Of a stretch of DNA of 5,121 bases, positions 1-5,103 are shown piece by piece. The first letter of the stretch is position 1, and each line of letters begins with the position of its first letter. Below the pieces are notes generated by a model, which was not told the DNA's origin, ran no database searches, and saw nothing but the letters and a program-made list of their open reading frames with translations. Source of the stretch: CAZHHH01 sp964532085. GTDB taxonomy: Bacteria > Bacteroidota > Bacteroidia > Bacteroidales > Marinilabiliaceae. The position numbers and the translations under genes are program-made. Where the stretch lies: assembly GCA_964532085.1 (NCBI GenBank), contig CAZHHH010000168.1:1-5121 (forward strand), written 5' to 3'.

Positions 1-16
1 CTTGCTATTTAAAAAA

Positions 17-109
17 ACTATTAATATCTTTATTAAATGATGCTGTTATTAAAGAATTTTGTAAAAAACTTTAATAGCGTCATTTCTTATTAAAGATTTA
101 GTTATGAAA
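17..109. repeat. Palindromic AT-rich repeat units upstream of and overlapping the fic start
   Basis: The unit at about 67-109 contains CTTTAAT (69-75) and its complement ATTAAAG (89-95), followed by GATTTAGTTATGAAAA. It aligns almost base for base with the unit at 1361-1400 downstream of fic. A degenerate unit lies at 17-66, with AACTATTAATA at its start and TTATTAAAGAATTTTGTAAAA at its end. The fic ATG (104-106) lies inside the repeat, where the downstream copy reads GGTGAAAA. The palindromic halves could be an operator or a REP-like element; the sequence alone does not decide. A weak -7-like element, GAATTTTG (54-61, one mismatch to TAnnTTTG), also lies in this stretch and would give a leader of about 35 nt. 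Confidence 0.7.
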
Positions 110-1228
110 AATTTTAGATCAGGAAGATATATCAATCAAGGTTATTACAAGAGTTTTCAACCACGATATATCAATAGACAAATGAATATAGACAATATGG
201 AATTGCTTGAACTACTTGGCGATGCAGATCGTAAGTTGGGCAAGCTTGATATGTATTCAAAATATGTTCCTAATTTGAATTTGTTCATAACAATGCACAT
301 TGCTAAAGAAGCTACACAGAGTAGTAAAATAGAGGGAGCGCAAACCAATATAGAGGATACACTTCTTGAGCAAAGCGAAGTGCCGTTAGATAAAAGAAAT
401 GATTGGGAAGAGGTGCAAAATTATATTAAAGCAATGGATTTTGCTGTTCACTCTTTAGCTGAACTTCCATTTTCGACTAGACTAATTCGCCAAACTCACA
501 AGGTTATGTTACAAGGGGTACGAGGTGAGAGAAAACAGCCAGGTGAGTATAGAAAAAGTCAAAACTGGATAGGAGGAGCAACTTTAAACGATGCAGTTTT
601 TGTGCCACCAGTACATTCCTCTGTTCCTGATTTGATGGGTGATTTAGAACTATTTTTGCATAATGATACCATTAGATTTCCACAGTTATTAAAAATTGGT
701 TTAGTACATTATCAATTTGAAACAATTCACCCGTTTCTTGATGGAAATGGAAGAGTGGGAAGATTGTTAATTCCCTTATATTTAGTTAGTCAAGGGCTTT
801 TGCAAAGACCGATATTGTATTTATCAGACTTTTTTGAGAAAAACAGGAAACTCTATTATGATAATCTAACAATTGTAAGAGAGAAAAATGACTTAACGCA
901 GTGGCTTAAATTCTTTTTAGTAGGAATTATTCAAACTGCAGAGAGTGGAATAGAAGCATTTGACAAGACTTTACAACTGCAAAAATCTACTGATGAAATG
1001 ATTCAAACATTAGGGAGTCGTGCTTCAAATGCTAATAAAATTATCAATAGATTGTATGAACGCCCATTGATAAATGCGGAAAAAGTGAGCAATATAGTCG
1101 ATGTTTCAATGCCTACTGCATATAAACTAATTGCTGATTTAGAGAAATTTGGCATTTTAAAAGAGACATCTGGTGGACAGAGAGGGAGAACTTATCTCTT
1201 TGAAAAATATCTAGATTTATTTAGATAA
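104..1228 (+). CDS. Class II Fic family protein (predicted AMP transferase) with C-terminal winged helix
   Basis: Predicted cytoplasmic Fic enzyme of 374 aa that would transfer AMP from ATP to hydroxyl side chains of target proteins or itself. The catalytic motif HPFLDGNGRVGR is intact at residues 209-220: H209 is the general base, D213 would bind Mg, and N215, R217 and R220 would hold phosphates. An inhibitory helix motif SxxxEG (S73, E77, G78) lies N-terminal to the core, which defines class II; E77 would block productive ATP binding until relieved. The flap (about 147-170, with GEYR, NWIGG and FVPP) is typical. Residues about 320-374 form a winged-helix-like tail that could bind DNA or mediate dimer contacts. 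Length and order match the SoFic/BtFic type (about 370 aa). The ATG at 104 is the first start after an in-frame stop at 62-64; there is no clear Shine-Dalgarno sequence. It is monocistronic, followed by a terminator and convergent with the toxin-antitoxin operon. No antitoxin partner adjoins it, as expected of a self-inhibited Fic. The target is unknown. Confidence 0.95.
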   Translation: MKNFRSGRYINQGYYKSFQPRYINRQMNIDNMELLELLGDADRKLGKLDMYSKYVPNLNLFITMHIAKEATQSSKIEGAQTNIEDTLLEQSEVPLDKRNDWEEVQNYIKAMDFAVHSLAELPFSTRLIRQTHKVMLQGVRGERKQPGEYRKSQNWIGGATLNDAVFVPPVHSSVPDLMGDLELFLHNDTIRFPQLLKIGLVHYQFETIHPFLDGNGRVGRLLIPLYLVSQGLLQRPILYLSDFFEKNRKLYYDNLTIVREKNDLTQWLKFFLVGIIQTAESGIEAFDKTLQLQKSTDEMIQTLGSRASNANKIINRLYERPLINAEKVSNIVDVSMPTAYKLIADLEKFGILKETSGGQRGRTYLFEKYLDLFR

Positions 1229-1268
1229 AATATTTTCTAATTTAGAAAAGGCACTGATTATTTATGAG

Positions 1269-1315
1269 AAATGGCGATTTGCAAAAGTTACATTGGCAAG
1301 TCGCCATTTTTTTTT
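1269..1315 (+). terminator. Rho-independent terminator of fic
   Basis: A 14-bp stem, AAATGGCGATTTGC (1269-1282) against GCAAGTCGCCATTT (1296-1309), has a single G-U pair and encloses a 13-nt loop. The 3' arm runs into nine consecutive T (1307-1315). It begins 40 nt after the fic stop codon. The T tract is on the plus strand only, so it serves fic and not the convergent operon. Confidence 0.93.
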
Positions 1316-1360
1316 GTAATATTAATTTCTATAGTTCGCTTGTAATATTTTATTTTAAAA

Positions 1361-1478
1361 ACTTTAATAAGGATTTCCTTATTAAAGATTTTGGTGAAAA
1401 ACTTAAATAAGAATAAGTATTATTTAAGATTTCTTTAAAAAGCTTTAATAAGGTTTCTTGTTAATTAAAGGTTTATTT
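1361..1478. repeat. Array of three ~40-bp palindromic repeat units downstream of fic
   Basis: Three contiguous units begin near 1361, 1401 and 1441, with CTTTAAT/CTTAAAT anchors at 1362, 1402 and 1443. Unit 1 holds a perfect 11-bp inverted repeat, CTTTAATAAGG (1362-1372) and CCTTATTAAAG (1377-1387), separated by 4 nt. Unit 2 holds CTTAAATAA (1402-1410) and TTATTTAAG (1420-1428). Unit 3 holds CTTTAAT (1443-1449) and ATTAAAG (1464-1470). Linkers between palindromes end in AAAA. The units touch each other without unique spacers, so this is not a CRISPR. The same unit overlaps the fic start. Function is unknown; candidates are a regulator-binding array, a REP-like element or leftovers of a duplication that flanks fic. 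Confidence 0.8.
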
Positions 1479-1538
1479 CCCACAGATTTACGCAGATTAT
1501 TTGAATAATTAACCGCAGAGTCACAGAGAACGCAAAGG
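1479..1538. repeat. Interspersed repeats: CCCACAGAT-type and CGCAGAG-type
   Basis: Positions 1479-1498 read CCCACAGATTTACGCAGATT, an inverted and shorter copy of the element at 2972-3000. After a 15-nt gap, three related words follow: CGCAGAG (1514-1520), CACAGAG (1522-1528) and CGCAAAG (1531-1537). Short degenerate intergenic repeats of this wording recur in many Bacteroidota genomes, as far as I recall. There is no coding potential here. This accounts for the right half of the gene-free interval 1316-1623, whose left half is the 40-bp array. Confidence 0.65.
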
Positions 1539-1585
1539 TTTTATCGCTACTTATTTGCGATAAAATAAATGTGAGTTATCGATAA
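1539..1585. other. Stem-loop and adjacent palindrome 3' of the toxin-antitoxin operon
   Basis: A perfect 9-bp inverted repeat, TTTTATCGC (1539-1547) and GCGATAAAA (1557-1565), encloses a 9-nt loop. Eleven bases later comes the 10-bp palindrome TTATCGATAA (1576-1585), which reuses the word TTATCG. Both lie 39-85 nt beyond the stop of the minus-strand operon. Neither strand has a T tract after the stem, so it is not a canonical intrinsic terminator; it may still define or protect the mRNA 3' end. Confidence 0.5.
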
Positions 1586-1623
1586 TCTTATAGTAGATAA
1601 AAATAAAAACTTAATATCTATCT

Positions 1624-2079
1624 TTAATTCAATTTATATTTTTTCAATATTTTTGGTTCTATAATTGGTGAAGACCTAACTAAACGCAAAAGGATTTCTA
1701 AATCTCCTGAAGATACTTTGCCTAAAGCTCTTTCTGGTTCTTTTATTAATAAATTATATAAATTTTGCCTATCAAACTCAAATAATTCACTACAATCAAT
1801 AAAACTATCGTAATCTAAATAACTGTTAGCTTGACACTTTACAGGATATTGCAACTCTAATAATTCCTGACTATTAATAATATTAAAATTTATATTACTA
1901 TTGATAAACACAGAACCAACGTAATCTCCTTTATCGTTTGTCCCTAAGATAACGAATCTTTTCTCTTTTGGAGGATTTGTATGTAAAGTAAAGCATTTAA
2001 TTACGTTTCCAACTTCTAAATTAAAATTGGCTACCTCTTGTTTCATTCCTTTTGGAAAAAAATCCGCTAGACTTCCCAT
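1624..2079 (-). CDS. Putative toxin paired with the Panacea protein (divergent MazF/PemK-like)
   Basis: A protein of 151 aa with no signal peptide or membrane segment, predicted cytoplasmic. I do not recognise a named family with certainty. What can be seen: a short N-terminal lead; an alternating hydrophobic stretch with VGNVIKCF (23-30) followed by the polar loop HTNPPKEKR (33-41) and FVILGT (42-47); then VGSVFINS (54-61), SYLDYDSFIDCSEL (86-99) and a C-terminal helix, LGKVSSGDLEILLRLV (119-134). The order (first strand, basic loop, VxVxxxxS-type strand, C-terminal helix opening with a GKxSxxDL-like motif) resembles MazF/PemK endoribonuclease barrels, but usual MazF catalytic residues cannot be assigned confidently. 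It starts 5 nt after the stop codon of the Panacea gene, so the two are almost certainly cotranscribed and translationally linked. The inferred role is toxin neutralised by that protein; a barrel-fold accessory protein that is not toxic is the alternative. Confidence 0.6.
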   Translation of the reverse strand: MGSLADFFPKGMKQEVANFNLEVGNVIKCFTLHTNPPKEKRFVILGTNDKGDYVGSVFINSNINFNIINSQELLELQYPVKCQANSYLDYDSFIDCSELFEFDRQNLYNLLIKEPERALGKVSSGDLEILLRLVRSSPIIEPKILKKYKLN

Positions 2080-2084
2080 TCAAA

Positions 2085-2630
2085 CTATGCTACAACTAAT
2101 TGTGAATTTTCTTTATTCTCAATAATATATTTGATCATCTCTTCATTTGCGCCACCTTCTTTTGCAATATCTAAATAATTCATATAATCATCTTTATTTG
2201 CATTTTTCCACGCATATTGATGAGACTTTGATGATAGCTCTTCAAAAGTTAATGAATGATTATCTCTAATTGCATCTTCTATACACACAATATTTGATTT
2301 AGATAATTCATCAAAATCAGGCTTTTCTAACGCACTAACTATATAACGTTCTTTTACTTCAAAAGCTTTTACAAAATCATTATAAAATTCTTCTTTTGGC
2401 AACTCTCCTCTTACAATCTTAAATAAATCATATAGTTTTGATGGAACTGGTCCATTTCTCATTGCAACATATTCATCATTAAAAATAAATCTACCATACT
2501 TTGCTAAATGATTTCTTTCTGCAAAATATAAAATCTTAAATATTTTCAATAAATCAGTTTCTCCAATATTATTTACAATAAATAACACAGAAGCTTTTGC
2601 CTTTTCAATATTAAAATTTGATTTTATCAT
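2085..2630 (-). CDS. Panacea-domain (DUF4065/SocA-like) antitoxin
   Basis: A cytoplasmic protein of 181 aa whose family members neutralise toxins, with very varied toxin partners (PanA antitoxins), or act as proteolytic adaptors (Caulobacter SocA). The domain signature is clear: KIFKILYFAERNHLAKYGR (29-47) and NDEYVAMRNGPVPSKLYDL (51-69), matching the family's LLYLADRLHLEKYG and DxYVAMxxGPVPSxLYDL patterns, then LSKSNIVCIEDAI (109-121), LTFEELSSKSHQYAW (127-141) and an acidic/amide C-terminal tail. Length is normal for the family. The ATG at 2630 sits about 50 nt downstream of a good promoter; there is no Shine-Dalgarno sequence, as usual in this phylum. It is the first gene of a two-gene operon, antitoxin before toxin, with 5 nt between the genes. 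The domain assignment is firm; the antitoxin role is inferred from family and gene order. Confidence 0.9.
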   Translation of the reverse strand: MIKSNFNIEKAKASVLFIVNNIGETDLLKIFKILYFAERNHLAKYGRFIFNDEYVAMRNGPVPSKLYDLFKIVRGELPKEEFYNDFVKAFEVKERYIVSALEKPDFDELSKSNIVCIEDAIRDNHSLTFEELSSKSHQYAWKNANKDDYMNYLDIAKEGGANEEMIKYIIENKENSQLVVA

Positions 2631-2679
2631 AGGTATATAAATTTAATATAAAAAAACTAAATCCATATATAATATACTA

Positions 2680-2710
2680 CAAATTTACAAAATTAAATCA
2701 ACAAACCTAA
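2680..2710 (-). promoter_or_regulatory. Promoter of the Panacea toxin-antitoxin operon
   Basis: On the minus strand TAAATTTG (2680-2687) matches the Bacteroidota -7 consensus TAnnTTTG perfectly. TTAG (2707-2710) lies 19 nt upstream, at the right spacing for the -33 element but only a partial match to TTTG; a perfect TTTG at 2702-2705 is too close (14 nt). The leader to the ATG would be about 40 nt and very AT-rich. Confidence 0.6.
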
Positions 2711-2719
2711 TAAAATAAG

Positions 2720-2814
2720 TTTCTACAACAAGTTAATTTATACGGATATTAGCTTATCTGCCACAGTTTGTATTTTATAATATAAACACCGTAGGCGTGA
2801 TATCTTTGTAGAAA
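2720..2814. repeat. Inverted TTTCTACAA / TTGTAGAAA pair
   Basis: TTTCTACAA (2720-2728) and its exact complement TTGTAGAAA (2806-2814) lie 77 nt apart. The right arm is contiguous with a GTAGGCGTGATATC element, a combination I recall as a recurrent Bacteroidota intergenic repeat. The enclosed sequence is AT-rich with no reading frame of note. Confidence 0.5.
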
Positions 2815-2951
2815 TATGAATATACTCGCGGTAGGTGTGATATGTTAGGATTTAGGGATTAGGGGTTAGGGGTTAGGGGCATCAACGCTGTAGGTATGTA
2901 ATTTTTATAATAAAGATTGTAGATTGTATGGAATAAAATTTTATAGGTGTG
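2787..2951. repeat. Dispersed GTAGGNGTG-type elements
   Basis: Related words occur in the same orientation at 2791-2799 (GTAGGCGTG, followed by ATATCTTTGTAGAAA), 2831-2839 (GTAGGTGTG, followed by ATAT), 2890-2898 (GTAGGTATG) and 2943-2951 (ATAGGTGTG). A further copy lies in the opposite orientation at 3042-3050 (CACTCCTAC). Copies degrade towards the right, as expected of an ageing repeat family. The first copy contains TATCTTTG (2801-2808), a match to the Bacteroidota -7 element on the plus strand. Confidence 0.6.
2845..2879. repeat. Tandem TTAGGGG heptamer array (telomere-like, possible G-quadruplex)
   Basis: Five abutting 7-bp units: TTAGGAT, TTAGGGA and three of TTAGGGG, giving 35 bp with no interruption. 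The plus strand holds four runs of at least three G (from 2855, 2862, 2869 and 2876) separated by 3-4 nt, which satisfies the usual G-quadruplex pattern. The array is inserted between two GTAGGNGTG elements. Confidence 0.85.
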
Positions 2952-2971
2952 GTACATAAATATTAGAAAAA

Positions 2972-3000
2972 AATCTGTGTAAATCCGTGAGATCTGTGGG
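2972..3000. repeat. Inverted copy of the CCCACAGAT interspersed repeat
   Basis: Read on the minus strand this is CCCACAGAT, then CTCACGGAT, then TTACACAGATT. It is the 1479-1498 element with a 9-nt insertion, CTCACGGAT, that looks like an extra internal word (GAT repeated), plus one base change. The two copies lie in opposite orientation on either side of the toxin-antitoxin operon. The stretch to the GH3 stop codon (3001-3114) holds only an inverted GTAGGAGTG word and a short CGCAAAGGCTGAG fragment (3078-3090, minus strand); I see no gene or clear GH3 terminator there. Confidence 0.7.
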
Positions 3001-3114
3001 CAATATTTTTCCACAAATTTTAACGGTCGACCACATAAAAACACTCCTACATAAACAACCGTCATTCTATTTTTTTCTCAGCCTTTGCGGGAAACAAAAA
3101 CCATCACCCACAAA

Positions 3115-4620
3115 CTATCTATTTAGTTTTAATATATCATCTATAATATCTCTATTGTTTGACAAACGAGGCACTTTATTTTGTCCACCAACTTTATTTC
3201 GACTTTTCATCCAATCCATAAATAACCCATCTCTAGCAATGGTTAGTGTTGGCATTTCAAGAGTTAAATCTTTATATCTTTTTGCATCGTAATCGCTGTT
3301 TACCTCTTTCAAAGTTTTATCTAACACTTCAATAAAAAGCGACTGACTTTTAGGCATTTTCTCAAACTCAATCAACCATTGGTGAGAACCTTTTGTATCT
3401 GAACTCATAAAGATTGGTGCGGCGGTAAACTCTTTTATTATTGCTCCTGTTGCATCACAAGCCTCTTTCAGTGCTTTATCTGCATTATTGATAATAATTT
3501 CTTCTCCAAATGCATTTATAAAATGTTTAGTTCTTCCAGAAACTATAATTTTGTATGGACTTTTAGATGTAAAACGCACTGTATCTCCCACCAGATATCT
3601 CCATAAACCACCATTAGTAGTTATTACCAACGCATAATCTTTATTAAGCTCAACCTCATCAAGTAAAAGTGTTTTCGGGTTTTCTTTATCCACTTCAGAG
3701 AGGGGCATAAACTCATAAAAGATACCATAATCAAGCATTAGAAGCATTCCATTATCTGCAAAATCATTCTGAATTGCAAAGAATCCCTCCGAAGCATTAT
3801 AAGTCTCTTGATAAAGCATTTTATCAGATGGAATTAAGTTCTGATATTGCTCTCTGTATGGAGTAAAATTAACTCCTCCGTGGACAAATAGCTCAAGATT
3901 TGGCCAAATTTCCAGAAGATTATCTTTACCTGAATAGTCTAAAATGTTTTTCAACAGAATAAGAAACCAAGATGGCACACCAGCCAATGCCACAACATTC
4001 TGTTTTGTAGTAATTTCAGTAATCTTCTTTAATTTTGATTCCCACTCATTCATCAAAGCAACATTTTTTGGTGGAGTTCTGAAAAAACTAGCCCATTTTG
4101 GCATATTATCAATCAAAATAGCTGATAAATCACCATAAACCGACTTGTTGCTAAATTCATTAATCTTTTGACTACCTCCCAAAACTAAGGTTTTACCAGT
4201 AAAAAGTTTACTATTAGGATTTAATTTTTGATAAATAAAATATGAATCTCTTCCACCTTGATAGTGACAGCTATTTAATGAATCCTTAGTGATAGGTATA
4301 AATTTACTTCGTGTTGAAGTAGTTCCAGAGCTTTTAGCAAACCATTTTACTTCCCCTGGCCATAGCAAATTCGTCTCGCCTTGCTTAAGTTTGATAACAT
4401 CTGGCATTAAGTCATCATAATCCTTAATTGGTACACGATTTTTAAACTCCTCTATAGAAGTAATTGAAGAAAAATCGTACCGTTTACCAATTTGTGTATT
4501 TTTTGCTTTAGAAAGCAACTCTTTTAATTGTTTATACTGAATTTCAACTCCATTGGAGGCGAAACTATTTATCACATTTAATCGACGCTTAGTCGCCAAA
4601 GAGAGTATTTTACTTATCAC
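3115..4620 (-). CDS. GH3 auxin-responsive promoter family protein (acyl-adenylate-forming enzyme)
   Basis: A complete, soluble 501-aa member of the GH3 branch of the ANL adenylation superfamily. Such enzymes activate a carboxylic acid with ATP and in plants join it to amino acids; the bacterial substrate is unknown. Motifs in order: phosphate-binding loop KSSGTTSTRSKFIPIT (96-111), HGG (247-249), YNASEGFF (274-281) for acyl-adenylate binding, GLWRYLVGDTVRF (338-350) with ribose-binding D346, hinge SGRTKHFINAFGEE (361-374), and a C-terminal lobe ending GGQNKVPRLS (478-487). Length is as usual for Bacteroidota homologues. The start is GTG: an in-frame TAA lies four codons upstream, and the next internal Met (M72) would remove the conserved N-terminal helix with QYKQLKELLSKAKNTQIGKRY. 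It has its own promoter 26 nt upstream, with no Shine-Dalgarno sequence. It stands alone, with no neighbouring pathway genes, so its substrate cannot be inferred here. Confidence 0.93.
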   Translation of the reverse strand: MISKILSLATKRRLNVINSFASNGVEIQYKQLKELLSKAKNTQIGKRYDFSSITSIEEFKNRVPIKDYDDLMPDVIKLKQGETNLLWPGEVKWFAKSSGTTSTRSKFIPITKDSLNSCHYQGGRDSYFIYQKLNPNSKLFTGKTLVLGGSQKINEFSNKSVYGDLSAILIDNMPKWASFFRTPPKNVALMNEWESKLKKITEITTKQNVVALAGVPSWFLILLKNILDYSGKDNLLEIWPNLELFVHGGVNFTPYREQYQNLIPSDKMLYQETYNASEGFFAIQNDFADNGMLLMLDYGIFYEFMPLSEVDKENPKTLLLDEVELNKDYALVITTNGGLWRYLVGDTVRFTSKSPYKIIVSGRTKHFINAFGEEIIINNADKALKEACDATGAIIKEFTAAPIFMSSDTKGSHQWLIEFEKMPKSQSLFIEVLDKTLKEVNSDYDAKRYKDLTLEMPTLTIARDGLFMDWMKSRNKVGGQNKVPRLSNNRDIIDDILKLNR

Positions 4621-4645
4621 GTGTTTAGTTTTTTATTTGAACTAT

Positions 4646-4677
4646 CAAAGATAAAAAAAACATTATCAATATTCAAC
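4646..4677 (-). promoter_or_regulatory. Promoter of the GH3-family gene
   Basis: On the minus strand TATCTTTG (4646-4653) matches TAnnTTTG exactly, and GTTG (4674-4677) lies 20 nt upstream as a -33 element. The predicted leader to the GTG is only about 20 nt. The -33 element falls inside the first CAATNNN heptamers of the neighbouring array (4667-4743), so the repeat supplies part of the promoter. Confidence 0.65.
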
Positions 4678-4743
4678 ATTCAATGAACAATCTACAATGA
4701 ATAATGGACAATCTACAATGGACAATGAACAACCTACAATGGA
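4667..4743. repeat. CAATNNN heptamer tandem array (left arm)
   Basis: Eleven consecutive 7-bp units fit the pattern CAATNNN with few deviations: CAATATT, CAACATT, CAATGAA, CAATCTA, CAATGAA, TAATGGA, CAATCTA, CAATGGA, CAATGAA, CAACCTA, CAATGGA. A higher-order period of 21 bp (three heptamers) is seen from CTACAATG at 4692, 4713 and 4734. It decays after 4744 (TGAGTAA) but words such as CAATGAATGA continue to 4764. Confidence 0.85.
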
Positions 4744-4765
4744 TGAGTAATAGACAATGAATGAC

Positions 4766-4790
4766 CTTCAGCTACGCTCTGAATCTTCAG
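4766..4790. other. Small non-heptamer core between the two CAAT arms
   Basis: This segment between the arms is not heptameric. It has CTTCAG twice in direct orientation (4766-4771, 4785-4790) and a 5-bp stem TTCAG/CTGAA (4767-4771, 4779-4783) around CTACGCT. It would form the tip of a long imperfect hairpin if the two flanking arms pair. Confidence 0.45.
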
Positions 4791-4795
4791 ACATT

Positions 4796-4859
4796 AAGCA
4801 TTGTACATTGATAATTGATAATTGTACATTGAACATTGATAATTGAATGCTCAATGCTT
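4796..4859. repeat. NNNATTG heptamer array (right arm, inverted relative to the left)
   Basis: Seven 7-bp units at 4797-4845 read AGCATTG, TACATTG, ATAATTG, ATAATTG, TACATTG, AACATTG, ATAATTG: the CAATNNN pattern on the opposite strand. TTGTACATTGA recurs at 4801 and 4822, a 21-bp period as in the left arm. The block is closed by an exact inverted repeat AAGCATTG (4796-4803) and CAATGCTT (4852-4859). Confidence 0.8.
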
Positions 4860-4874
4860 GACTATGTTGCACTA

Positions 4875-4916
4875 CTTTCACCTTTCACCTTTCACCTCTC
4901 ATCTTTCATCTTTCAT
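4875..4916. repeat. CTTTCAY heptamer tandem array
   Basis: Six abutting 7-bp units: CTTTCAC three times, CTCTCAT once, CTTTCAT twice. The sequence of this array is unrelated to the CAAT arrays 15 nt away, but the period is the same. There is no reading frame of note through it. Confidence 0.9.
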
Positions 4917-5002
4917 CTTATAATATCATTATTAAAATTCAACATAATAAATAAATGCACCCTTTTATAAAATTCTTACCCCTCGGTTTACTCTATCTTG
5001 CA

Positions 5003-5010
5003 TATATTTG
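5003..5010 (+). promoter_or_regulatory. Plus-strand promoter element pointing off the right edge
   Basis: TATATTTG, followed by CA, is an exact Bacteroidota -7 element in a typical sequence setting. No good -33 TTTG is visible at 19-21 nt. A transcript starting near 5017 would run out of the window; the only frame in it is a 10-codon one (5034-5066), so the gene it serves probably starts beyond 5121. Positions 4917-5002 before it hold nothing I can identify. Confidence 0.45.
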
Positions 5011-5103
5011 CAGTATACATTTTTAGGAGTTAGATGGAGACAATAGATGGGGGAAATAAAAAGTGATTGTTAAATAAGTTATATTTTACCCGTGCGAAAC
5101 AGG

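Noticed and set aside
157..348. Minus-strand 63-codon frame inside fic
   Set aside because: It lies wholly opposite a well-supported gene and its product shows no recognisable domain.
1361..1478. CRISPR array
   Set aside because: Units abut directly, vary in sequence and have no unique spacers; no cas genes are nearby.
1539..1565. Intrinsic terminator for the minus-strand operon
   Set aside because: The stem is present but is not followed by a T run on the minus strand, so only a stem-loop is reported.
1479..3000. Insertion sequence or transposon carrying the toxin-antitoxin operon
   Set aside because: Inverted repeat copies bracket it, but there is no transposase or integrase, no target-site duplication was found, and the repeats are of an interspersed type.
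2859..3065. Minus-strand 68-codon frame between the toxin-antitoxin operon and GH3
   Set aside because: It runs through the heptamer array and two interspersed repeats, so its residues come from repeats; no domain or promoter supports it.
2987..3292. Plus-strand 101-codon frame overlapping the GH3 3' end
   Set aside because: About half is antisense to the conserved GH3 C-terminus and the rest is repeat sequence.
3944..4138. Plus-strand 64-codon frame inside GH3
   Set aside because: Antisense shadow of the conserved GH3 core.
5034..5066. 10-codon plus-strand peptide gene (ATG to TGA)
   Set aside because: Too short to distinguish from chance; upstream AGGAG-like bases mean little in a phylum that rarely relies on Shine-Dalgarno pairing.
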